A stretch of DNA of 64,000 bases, taken from a virus. The notes under the pieces are model-generated. The model was not told the DNA's origin. It ran no database searches and saw nothing but the letters and a program-made list of their open reading frames with translations. Both the position numbers and the translations under genes were made by a program. Position 1 is the stretch's first letter, and each line of letters begins with the position of its first letter. Positions 55,933 to 63,688 of the stretch are shown piece by piece. The stretch spans positions 1-64,000 of IMG/VR virus record IMGVR_UViG_3300032268_001383; one strand, written 5' to 3'.

Positions 55933-56846
55933 TTACTAATGAATTTTTTAAATTTATCTAAAAACTCAATAAAATCTTTATCAAATAAATTTATACTTAT
56001 TCCAATATCTTTTAATGAGTTGATATAGTCAGAGAAATATTTTTTATCATATATCGTAGATTGTTCCAGAGTTTCAATTCCTATATTTGGGTACATTTTT
56101 TCATATCCTATATAAGTTTTGTAGTCATTCTTCTCAACGTATTGTTTCAATTTATCCAAATTCCTATCAATTATACCAACATATTTTTCGTAATCAACAT
56201 CTTCTAAATTATCAAATGAATATTCATAAAATAATTTTTCTAAAGTTTCAAAAGTTGTATTCCAATCATATATACTTTTGGCAAAATCATCTCCCTGAAA
56301 TTTAGTTTTTACATATGGAAGTATTTCACTCTTTTTAAATTCAGTTCTCTCAACCCATTCAGGGTATTTCTTTTTTAATTCATCAATTAGTTTGGAAATC
56401 CTTTCCACAATCCTATCTTCAAAAATTATAGTCTTATCATTATAAAGCCCTTTCCCTTCGTCATAAATCTCCTTGAAATCACTTCCTTTATTTATGTGCA
56501 ATTGAACAGCGCCATACTCATTAGTTGAATCGAGATAATGGTGATCAACATAAAATAAAGAAGTAATATTTTTTCTATTTTGTGGGGTATTATCAACATC
56601 ATAAAATTCAATGATTGAATCAATAATTGAATTTGTAACAACATCTATAATAATGCTGGACTTATTTATTCGAGCTGCGTCAAATTGAATTTGCTTCTCA
56701 TTCTTACCAATTACTGTACGTCCCCTTTTATGACCCGTAATTTTGGTTAATGCATCAATTAAATTATTTGAAATGAAAGTATTGACATCGTAACTATCCA
56801 ACGATTTTAATTCATTTAATTGTCTAAAAGTCTTTAAACGTTTAAT
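55929..56846 (-). CDS. Leader-motif protein with apparent ATT start
   Basis: About 305 residues, helical and Lys/Asp-rich, family unknown. In frame, upstream of a TTG at 56801, lies ATT-AAA-CGT-TTA-AAG giving [I/M]KRLKTFRQLNE, the shared leader, preceded by a stop two codons upstream. The same leader DNA occurs at 55886-55932 with ATG instead of ATT. Translation therefore probably starts at ATT (56846); if not, the leader would be lost and TTG at 56801 used. Three of 47 bases differ between the copies. Confidence 0.55.
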   Translation of the reverse strand: MKRLKTFRQLNELKSLDSYDVNTFISNNLIDALTKITGHKRGRTVIGKNEKQIQFDAARINKSSIIIDVVTNSIIDSIIEFYDVDNTPQNRKNITSLFYVDHHYLDSTNEYGAVQLHINKGSDFKEIYDEGKGLYNDKTIIFEDRIVERISKLIDELKKKYPEWVERTEFKKSEILPYVKTKFQGDDFAKSIYDWNTTFETLEKLFYEYSFDNLEDVDYEKYVGIIDRNLDKLKQYVEKNDYKTYIGYEKMYPNIGIETLEQSTIYDKKYFSDYINSLKDIGISINLFDKDFIEFLDKFKKFISK

Positions 56847-56872
56847 TTTGTATTACTTAAATTCTGTTTTAT
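56826..56872. repeat. 47-nt direct repeat, copy 2
   Basis: Matches 55886-55932 at 44 of 47 positions. It includes the end of the M16 peptidase gene (KTEFK-stop) and the leader codons of the next gene, with ATT in place of ATG. Confidence 0.85.
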
Positions 56873-57962
56873 CATTTGATAAATAAAAATCATCGAAGTT
56901 AAAATATTTTTCATAGACTTCTCTAATTTTGTTTATGTTAACTTTTTCAACAATATCTTTAACAGACCAACCTTTCGGTAAAATCCAATGATTTACATTA
57001 CTAAATCGATTAATCCTATCCTTTTTTAACTTAATCAAATAAGATTCTTTAATTGTTTCCAACCTTCCTTTAGTGATATATTTATCAGGGTTAGTAATTA
57101 CTGTTCTTACAGCATCATAAACACTTTCAACATTCTTAGAAGATGTCTGTGTTGTTATCGATGTCACACCTTGTTGATTCATTCTTGATTGAAAACATCT
57201 AATATAGTATACTAATCCTCTTTTTTCTCTTACTTCTGTATAAAGTGGTGAAGATAAACCAGATGATAACATACTATTTATGAAAGTGATATAAGCGAAG
57301 TCCGATTCTGCTACCGGAGAAACCATAATTAAGGAAGATTTATCACCAAAATCATTCATCTTTTCTATAGTCGCCTCTGGATAAGGTCCAAATTTTACTT
57401 TTTTGTTTATCTTAGGTTGAAAGAAATCAATATCATCTCTATCAAATTTTGTTTTAGCGGAAACATTGATAATTTTTGTTGGGTTTTGAAATTGTAATTC
57501 GAAGAAATTTAGACAATCCATAAATTTAAGATTTTCTAAATCTTCTCTCCTTCCAATTGGATCATAGTCTAAAAACAACTTTCTGCCTAAATTCAAAGCA
57601 TGCGATTCTGTTTGTTCCCCAAAATAATCTGTGTATTCTTGAAGAACAATATTTCTTTCTTTTTCGAAGTCCTCTTTAGTAATATTAAATTGTGACATCA
57701 AGTCAAAAATTTCATATTTACGTGCGTTTATGTTCTCTTCTAAGCCAGTAAAATAAAAAACTATATTATTACTATCGGTATAGGCATTCCAGTCAATAGA
57801 TTCTCTTTCTAAATCTTCTCTTAGATGTTCGAAATTTTTGCACATTAAATGTTCTCCTAAATGTGCCAACCCTTTCCAACCTTCTTTTTCTAAATTAGTA
57901 GAACCTTCGTAAACGATATAGAATCCAGATAAATCTGTTTGACTTTTGAGATTAATAATCAT
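56853..57962 (-). CDS. M16-family (insulinase-like) metallopeptidase
   Basis: A 369-residue zinc peptidase with the inverted HxxEH motif H-L-G-E-H (34-38) and the distal Glu in NIVLQEYTDYF (about 100-112). A second conserved patch, REKRGLVYYI, is the Arg/Tyr substrate-binding segment of M16 half-proteins. No signal peptide. It is coupled to the RHH-like gene upstream by an 11-nt overlap. A phage M16 protease is unusual; substrates are unknown. Confidence 0.8.
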   Translation of the reverse strand: MIINLKSQTDLSGFYIVYEGSTNLEKEGWKGLAHLGEHLMCKNFEHLREDLERESIDWNAYTDSNNIVFYFTGLEENINARKYEIFDLMSQFNITKEDFEKERNIVLQEYTDYFGEQTESHALNLGRKLFLDYDPIGRREDLENLKFMDCLNFFELQFQNPTKIINVSAKTKFDRDDIDFFQPKINKKVKFGPYPEATIEKMNDFGDKSSLIMVSPVAESDFAYITFINSMLSSGLSSPLYTEVREKRGLVYYIRCFQSRMNQQGVTSITTQTSSKNVESVYDAVRTVITNPDKYITKGRLETIKESYLIKLKKDRINRFSNVNHWILPKGWSVKDIVEKVNINKIREVYEKYFNFDDFYLSNDKTEFK

Positions 57963-58116
57963 TTTCTTCTAAATATTTTTTTATTATATAATCAACCAAT
58001 CTTGATTTCTTATAAAAATTTTTTTCAATAGTAATTTTTTCTAATTTACTATTCGAATCATTATCTATACTTATAGATATTTTAACTTTCTTTTTATTGT
58101 GAGGTATTTTAGCCAT
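57952..58116 (-). CDS. Small ribbon-helix-helix-like DNA-binding protein
   Basis: About 54 residues from the ATG at 58116 (MAKIPHNKKKVKISISIDND...YIIKKYLEEN). A basic start, a single strand (VKISISID) and two helices fit a ribbon-helix-helix repressor. The frame extends to a TTG at 58140, but that would overlap the promoter box. It overlaps the M16 gene start by 11 nt, and may regulate this operon (inference). Confidence 0.5.
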   Translation of the reverse strand: MAKIPHNKKKVKISISIDNDSNSKLEKITIEKNFYKKSRLVDYIIKKYLEENDY

Positions 58117-58120
58117 ATTC

Positions 58121-58136
58121 AAATTATATATTAAAA
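58121..58136 (-). promoter_or_regulatory. Candidate phage promoter box
   Basis: Minus strand TTTTAATATATAATTT, only 4 nt before the ATG at 58116. Confidence 0.45.
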
Positions 58137-58211
58137 TCAATAACTGTAATATTAATGTATGAAAAAAAGTTTTAAAAAGGTAAGAAAAAAGTAAGAAGAA
58201 AACAAGTGTTA

Positions 58212-58222
58212 TTTAATATATA
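58212..58222 (+). promoter_or_regulatory. Candidate phage promoter box
   Basis: TTTAATATATA, 5 nt before the ATG of the homing endonuclease gene at 58228. Confidence 0.45.
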
Positions 58223-58227
58223 GTACT

Positions 58228-59196
58228 ATGATAGTTACAGAAAAAGTATTAATAGAAGTTAATAATAAAAATATCCATATTTTTAGGAAAAAATTAGGTT
58301 GTGATATAGAAATAGGATTGAACGAAATCTCTGTTAGAGATTTATCTAAGGGTAGTCATTTCAAAGTAGAAGTGAAGTGTGATTCTTGTGAAAGTATTAA
58401 TAATATAGAATGGAGAGCCTATTTGAAATTCACAAAAGATGAAACTGATATTTATTGTTGTAAAAAGTGTAACAATGTTAAAGTCCGTAAGACAAATTTG
58501 GAAAGATACGGTGTTGTCTGTAACTCTCAATTAGAAAGTAATAAAAAAAAGGTAAAAGAAAAGTCACATTCATCAAATATAAAAAGAATAGACACGCTTG
58601 AGAAGAAATATGGTGAATTTTATTTTGATGTTATATCTGAAAAAAGGAAAAAAACTATGTTCAATAAGTATGGTGTACAAAGCTCATTTCAAATTGAGGA
58701 AACAAAGGAAAAAAGGAAAAAATCACTAAAGGAAAAATATGGATCAGAAACATTCAATAATCCAGACAAAACAAAAAATACAAGAATATGTAATGGAACT
58801 CAAATAAATGATGACTTGATAAACGATTTCATAGACTATAAAAAAATTGCTGTCAATAGAACAAATACTATTTATAACAACAATAAAGATATAATTAATC
58901 CATTAAAATACAAACGTTCTCAAAATGATTATCATATAGATCATAAATTTTCATTAAAGCAAGGATTTTTGAATAATATACCAATAGAAATAATAACACA
59001 TCCTTTAAATCTACAAATGATATATTGTAAAGAAAACTTATCAAAACAAGATTCTTGTTGTATATCTCTTGAGGATTTGTTGATTTTAATCTTTGAAAAC
59101 GACATCGAAGTAAAAATAAATCATACTTACATAAAAGAAAAATACTCTAATATCAAAGCAACCGTTGAGAACATACTCAAAGGTATCAAAAAGTAA
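58228..59196 (+). CDS. HNH homing endonuclease with NUMOD-like repeats
   Basis: A 322-residue free-standing homing endonuclease. Order: N-terminal DNA-binding region with a zinc ribbon (CDSC...CCKKC, about 51-90), then tandem repeats K-x-x-N-x-x-[KR]-Y-G (about 95-180; NLERYG, TLEKKYG, MFNKYG, LKEKYG) of NUMOD type, and an HNH-like core YHIDHKFSLKQGF followed by HPLNLQMI (about 230-260). It is on the plus strand, breaking the minus-strand gene order, as expected for a selfish insertion. Confidence 0.75.
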   Translation: MIVTEKVLIEVNNKNIHIFRKKLGCDIEIGLNEISVRDLSKGSHFKVEVKCDSCESINNIEWRAYLKFTKDETDIYCCKKCNNVKVRKTNLERYGVVCNSQLESNKKKVKEKSHSSNIKRIDTLEKKYGEFYFDVISEKRKKTMFNKYGVQSSFQIEETKEKRKKSLKEKYGSETFNNPDKTKNTRICNGTQINDDLINDFIDYKKIAVNRTNTIYNNNKDIINPLKYKRSQNDYHIDHKFSLKQGFLNNIPIEIITHPLNLQMIYCKENLSKQDSCCISLEDLLILIFENDIEVKINHTYIKEKYSNIKATVENILKGIKK

Positions 59197-59255
59197 CCAC
59201 TAAATGCATTTTTTCAAGAATGAAATCTATGTAATTAGATAAATATTTCATTTCT

Positions 59256-60050
59256 TTATTTTTTATATGTTGAATACCACTGATTCAATAATTCTAACGC
59301 TTCTTCTCTTGTTGAAACACTATTAACAATTTTTCCAAATTCAGATTTATAAAAATTTGGTATATCGGCACCACTCAAACCTAAATCAGAAAAATCGTCT
59401 TTTGTAATTAATTGTTCTTTTTTATATGATTTTGCGGCTTTTACTTCTTCTGGTTTTCTTGTAACATTTACTGGGTCAGTAGTCCATGCAAATAGCGGAT
59501 ATTTTCCCCAATATGGGCTTTTTAATAAATCTGAGACAGTTCCGAATCCTATGAATTGTGCTTCTAATAATGTATCTATTTTGTTTTGACACAATTCAGT
59601 TAATTCGGATTTATCTTTACCCAAATCTGATTCTTGCAAAAAATTTCGATCTATTCTATTGAGTTCTTGACTAATTATAGGATTTTTTCTTATGGCTCCA
59701 GTTAGAGTATATCCATAATTGTAATACCACTCATTGATTGTAACGAAAAATGTCCATCCAATAACTGAGTTCTCATCTAGTTTTACTACATAAACATGTT
59801 TACCATATACTGATTTCAAGTCCGGTGAGAAAGCCTTTTCATCCATAAAATGAACACACCTCAATCTGTCAGGAAAACCAGCATTTATTAAAGAATCATT
59901 CCAAATATTCTGACCAGTCAATATTCTATCTTTACTTCTTGACCATTCTATTTCGGTATTGTCACCAATGATATCTTCATGACTGAATCTATAAAATTGA
60001 GGAGATTCAAGATAAGCTTCAAATAATTTAAATGTTTTAATTCTTTTCAT
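59256..60050 (-). CDS. Leader-motif protein, possible ADP-ribosyltransferase-like fold
   Basis: A 264-residue protein beginning MKRIKTFKLFEAY (shared leader). The next part QFYRFSHEDI, RCVHFMDEKAF and GKHVYVVKLDENSVIGW has the R...H/F-D...strand order seen in some ADP-ribosyltransferases, but no complete R-S-E or H-Y-E triad is clear. T4 packages the ADP-ribosyltransferase Alt, so this is worth a structure search. It lies 1 nt after the kinase gene. Confidence 0.5.
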   Translation of the reverse strand: MKRIKTFKLFEAYLESPQFYRFSHEDIIGDNTEIEWSRSKDRILTGQNIWNDSLINAGFPDRLRCVHFMDEKAFSPDLKSVYGKHVYVVKLDENSVIGWTFFVTINEWYYNYGYTLTGAIRKNPIISQELNRIDRNFLQESDLGKDKSELTELCQNKIDTLLEAQFIGFGTVSDLLKSPYWGKYPLFAWTTDPVNVTRKPEEVKAAKSYKKEQLITKDDFSDLGLSGADIPNFYKSEFGKIVNSVSTREEALELLNQWYSTYKK

Positions 60051-60051
60051 T

Positions 60052-60696
60052 TTAGTATTTGTTTAATATATTATTGTCCGATTGGACATATTCACCTAAT
60101 TCATTTCTTTGTAAAATATTGCCTATTTCATCAAATTTATAAAATTTATAAGCATCTTCTTGTCTTTCTACTAAGTAATAGTTATTTGGGTTGAGATTAA
60201 GGTATTCTTTAAGATTTGTTTTTTGTTTTTCGTAAGAATGTCTTAGATAATCCGTTGGTACATTTCTATCTCTTTGGATATTACCTATCTGAGCCATTTC
60301 CAAGCTACCTATCAAGTGAATAAAAATTATATCGAATCCATTCTGAATAGACTTATTGTAAATATTTTTAATATTTTCGAGTTGAGTTCCGGTTGTATCA
60401 TAGATAAATGATGTTCCATTGTCGATAAAATAAAATAATCTATCTAAATTTAATTTAGAAGCTGTAGAATGATATGATTTTGGATCTTTAGTGAATTTTA
60501 AAGAGACATCGTCAGTAGAGAATGTTTTTATATTCGGATTTCTTGGTTGGATAAATTTAGAAATGAAAGTCGATTTACCAATTCCAGGTGTGCCGAGTAA
60601 AATCACACCTAATCTATTAGAACGTGTTAATTTTGGAATTGGATCGTTCTTTGAATGTTCCTCAAGAAATTTAGTAAAGCTAAAAATATTCATCAT
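60052..60696 (-). CDS. P-loop kinase-like protein with leader motif
   Basis: A 214-residue protein: MMNIFSFTKFLEEH leader, then Walker A GTPGIGKST (35-43), a Ser-Thr-Asp-Asp motif (about 60-63), IYDTTGTQLENIK, and a helical region with R-D-R-N-V-P. The pattern is that of T4 polynucleotide kinase/zeta-toxin-like kinases. Substrate unknown. Its start shares one base with the preceding stop (TAATG). Confidence 0.65.
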   Translation of the reverse strand: MMNIFSFTKFLEEHSKNDPIPKLTRSNRLGVILLGTPGIGKSTFISKFIQPRNPNIKTFSTDDVSLKFTKDPKSYHSTASKLNLDRLFYFIDNGTSFIYDTTGTQLENIKNIYNKSIQNGFDIIFIHLIGSLEMAQIGNIQRDRNVPTDYLRHSYEKQKTNLKEYLNLNPNNYYLVERQEDAYKFYKFDEIGNILQRNELGEYVQSDNNILNKY

Positions 60697-61499
60697 TATT
60701 TTAGTGTAATTTTCAATAAGTCACCTGTTTTTTCTTTGGTATAAGAACCTGGTATACAACTATCAAATATAAGTCTAATTTTTTCCTCCATAGATTCTGG
60801 AGTAAAATGATCCTCCTTTGCATCATCTTTGTTTAAAAAAATTATCAAATTGACAGCATTTAATAGTTTTTCCATTTGAAAAATTAAAGAACTACCTTCA
60901 ACTTTTAAGTATGTTTTTAACTTATTTTCTATTTTCCATTCTCTAATAATTGATGATGGTAATATTCCACTTCCAAAATTTTGTAATAGTAGAATCTCAT
61001 CAGAAAGTGCCTTTGCTGCTATTTTGGGAAAATTATCTAAAGCATTATTTTGCTCTAGCCACAATTTACCATAAGGAAGTTGATGCCAACCATAGGAAAA
61101 TTTTATGGTTATGTCATCTGATAAACTTGTATCGAGAGTATATCCAGCTAGTGGAAATTTAGAACCAGTCCATTTGTACAGAAAATAATCAAATGTTCCA
61201 AAGCTTCCATCTATAAGTTCATCTTGAATTTCTAATCTATATTTGGAGAATAGGGAAGAGAGACTGGATTCATCCCAGCCTAAATCATACAAGTCTGATT
61301 CTATTATATCTAAATCTTTATCTGGGTCTCTTTCAGATCGTGCTAATTTGCTATAAGATTTAACCATTTCTTTTTCGTCACCGGAAAATCTTCTGTATTG
61401 TTCTATCAATTTTTTAAAATCCTCCAAGAATTTTTCAAGTGCTTTCTCTTGTTCTAATTCAACTTGTATACCTTTAATATTTAGTTTAATATTGGTCAT
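60696..61499 (-). CDS. Unknown protein, first of operon
   Basis: A 267-residue protein with a helical N-terminal half (coiled-coil-like about 15-60) and a mixed C-terminal part with KFSYGWHQLPYGKLW. No family recognised. It leads the operon with the P-loop kinase and the Alt-like candidate. Minus-strand upstream is AT-rich (CTATTTTTATATATAG). Confidence 0.5.
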   Translation of the reverse strand: MTNIKLNIKGIQVELEQEKALEKFLEDFKKLIEQYRRFSGDEKEMVKSYSKLARSERDPDKDLDIIESDLYDLGWDESSLSSLFSKYRLEIQDELIDGSFGTFDYFLYKWTGSKFPLAGYTLDTSLSDDITIKFSYGWHQLPYGKLWLEQNNALDNFPKIAAKALSDEILLLQNFGSGILPSSIIREWKIENKLKTYLKVEGSSLIFQMEKLLNAVNLIIFLNKDDAKEDHFTPESMEEKIRLIFDSCIPGSYTKEKTGDLLKITLK

Positions 61500-61540
61500 C
61501 TTATATTTATCATTTATTCTATATATAAAAATAGATTTTA

Positions 61541-62500
61541 CTAAAATTCCCTACTAGATAAATATTGAAGAAAGTCAAAACTGTTATCTTGAAAGTTTAA
61601 CATTTCTCTATTGATAGATACAGGTTCAATATCACTTAAATCTAATTTCCTTTCAAAAATTATTTCAGCAGCATCTTTTCCACTTTTACAATGCCAAGTC
61701 TTGTTCCTAATACCACATAGATTAAAAAATTTAGACAAAATTGCACCTGTTTTCCAACCTACCTGATCATTATCACAAAGTATATTAATCGATGATGGTT
61801 TACTTTCCAATAACCTATACAATTGAATAGAAGACCACATTGCACTCGATACAGAAACTGCGTTCAGTCCAATAGATTTGAGTGACATCATATCAAATAA
61901 ACCCTCACAAATCCAAACTTCATCCATTTCTTTTTCTAAACCCCAAACATCTATATCGGGTATAGCTAAAGAATACTTCAACTTACCAACAGAAGAGATT
62001 TTACGAATTGTACAATTTTTTAGTATACCTGATTCAAAAAGAGGGATAATTATTCCTTCTTCCGGGAAATTTGGGTCGAGAAATGTATTGAGTAGTGGAT
62101 GAAGCGAGAAATTTAATTTATTAAGTATATCATGATCTTGAATAAATGAAACCCCGCTTAACGAATATTGATTTATAATATCTTCATTGATTCCTCTCGA
62201 GTTTAGAAATTTCGATTCAGTATCCGAAAATTTACCAGTATTCTCGAATATTTGTGTGGATAGACAGGAAATATCTGATATTTTTAGTTGGACATCTTCT
62301 GAATCTAAATTCAATTTGGATTTGTCTATTTCTATGAACCTCTCAAAGTTATTATAAATTTTCTTCACCCAATTGAGTTTTTTTTCAACTTCTAATAATA
62401 TTTTGGTGTCGATATCTTTCGGTAAAAAATTCTTGACAACCCCTTTAACACTACGGTTGTTATATAAGATATATGCTAGTTCTTCATTAGTATAATTCAT
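61541..62500 (-). CDS. Toprim DNA primase (DnaG/gp61-like)
   Basis: A 319-residue primase-type protein. The Toprim core is clear: VWICEGLFDMMSL (Glu about 197, motif E-G-x-x-D) and ILCDNDQVGWKTG (D-x-D, about 241). The N-terminal ~100 residues lack the DnaG zinc ribbon, and no helicase domain is fused, as in T4 gp61. It would make RNA primers for lagging-strand synthesis with a separate helicase outside this window. It lies near PhoH. Confidence 0.75.
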   Translation of the reverse strand: MNYTNEELAYILYNNRSVKGVVKNFLPKDIDTKILLEVEKKLNWVKKIYNNFERFIEIDKSKLNLDSEDVQLKISDISCLSTQIFENTGKFSDTESKFLNSRGINEDIINQYSLSGVSFIQDHDILNKLNFSLHPLLNTFLDPNFPEEGIIIPLFESGILKNCTIRKISSVGKLKYSLAIPDIDVWGLEKEMDEVWICEGLFDMMSLKSIGLNAVSVSSAMWSSIQLYRLLESKPSSINILCDNDQVGWKTGAILSKFFNLCGIRNKTWHCKSGKDAAEIIFERKLDLSDIEPVSINREMLNFQDNSFDFLQYLSSREF

Positions 62501-62517
62501 AGTTTATATATAGAAAA

Positions 62518-62545
62518 AAACTGGTTAGATTTCTCTAACCAGTTT
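62518..62545 (-). terminator. Hairpin terminator after phoH
   Basis: A perfect 12-bp stem (62518-62529 with 62534-62545), 4-nt loop, and a T-run on the minus strand, 4 nt past the PhoH stop. Confidence 0.85.
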
Positions 62546-62549
62546 AATT

Positions 62550-63359
62550 TTAAATCCCGTTTTGAAATTTATATTTTTCATATCTGTTGACTAAATCAAT
62601 CAAGAATTTATTTCTAACAATGTCTTCTGATGTAAATTTATGATAATACACATCACCTAACAACGTTTTATACTCAGTAATATCAGCTACATCATCTTCT
62701 TTGAAATTATATTCACCAGTAATTATCGAAATAAAATCTAAAAACTTTGAATCTTTCTTTTTAATATCATATTGAGAAACATCACCCATCATCATTGCTT
62801 TTGAGTCTTTACCTAAACGAGTTGCCCACAACATTAATTGATGCATAGTACAATTTTGAGCTTCATCCAATAACATTATTGAATGGTCGTACGTAGTTCC
62901 TCTCATGTAAGCGAGCGGTTCAACGACTATTTCTCCCGTTGATTTTAAGAATTCGAATGTTTGTCCTCCTAAAATTTTTTTGAAATTAGAGAAATAAGAT
63001 TGCATATAAGGATCTGTTTTTTCCTGGATTGTGCCGGGCAAGAAGCCTAAATTCTCCCCTGATTCTTGAATTGGTTTAGTTAAAATAATCTTTTCAATTT
63101 TTTTATCAGCTAAGAGTCCTATCGCAGCGTAACAAGCTATAAAGGTCTTTGAAGAACCTGCGGGACCTTGGCAAATTGTAAGAGTGTTATTCCTAATTCC
63201 TTTATACAGGTTAGTTTGTTTTTCGGATAGAGAAATAGTTTGTTGTACTTTTTCCCATTCGCTTTTGGTAATACCCGACTTTCTGTTAGTTCTAGTTTTG
63301 TAGTGGTCATCGGCCATTTGTTGCATTTCACCTTGTTGTTTTTGTTTTTCCTTACTCAT
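62550..63359 (-). CDS. phoH: PhoH-like ATPase
   Basis: A 269-residue PhoH-family P-loop ATPase. Walker A GPAGSSKT (65-72) and Walker B LLDEAQN (163-169) are separated by the family segment TKPIQESGENLGFLPG. An N-terminal basic Gln-rich region (1-40) precedes the core. PhoH is common in phages of aquatic bacteria; proposed roles are RNA or nucleotide metabolism during infection. A terminator follows. Confidence 0.9.
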   Translation of the reverse strand: MSKEKQKQQGEMQQMADDHYKTRTNRKSGITKSEWEKVQQTISLSEKQTNLYKGIRNNTLTICQGPAGSSKTFIACYAAIGLLADKKIEKIILTKPIQESGENLGFLPGTIQEKTDPYMQSYFSNFKKILGGQTFEFLKSTGEIVVEPLAYMRGTTYDHSIMLLDEAQNCTMHQLMLWATRLGKDSKAMMMGDVSQYDIKKKDSKFLDFISIITGEYNFKEDDVADITEYKTLLGDVYYHKFTSEDIVRNKFLIDLVNRYEKYKFQNGI

Positions 63360-63440
63360 AGGCTTGGTTATTTTTTGATGGATTGAATCCGTAATCTATT
63401 TATTTTTTATTGAACTTTCTCTCAAGCTGAAAAGCTCAAC

Positions 63441-63452
63441 TTTAATATATAA
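63441..63452 (+). promoter_or_regulatory. Candidate phage promoter box
   Basis: TTTAATATATAA, 19 nt upstream of the ATG at 63472. Confidence 0.5.
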
Positions 63453-63471
63453 TCATAAATGATTTTATTTG

Positions 63472-63687
63472 ATGAAAGATAGAGAAGAACTTTTGGTGGG
63501 TTTAATTTTCGGTGCAGATACCGAATATTCTATCAATATTTCAGATTATATAGAGGAAGTATATAAATATGATAGATTTGTAGTTGAAATAAAATCTATC
63601 CTGAAAAAATCAAAAGTTTCTATAATTAGAGAAAGTTTAGAATTAGATAAAAACGGTCCGATTTGGACAATAAAAGTAAAAAAATAA
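63472..63687 (+). CDS. Small unknown protein
   Basis: A 71-residue protein (MKDREELLVGLIFGADTEYS) with alpha/beta character; the start at 63472 is chosen over the in-frame TTG at 63469. No family recognised. The next gene begins 1 nt after the stop. Confidence 0.5.
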   Translation: MKDREELLVGLIFGADTEYSINISDYIEEVYKYDRFVVEIKSILKKSKVSIIRESLELDKNGPIWTIKVKK

Positions 63688-63688
63688 T

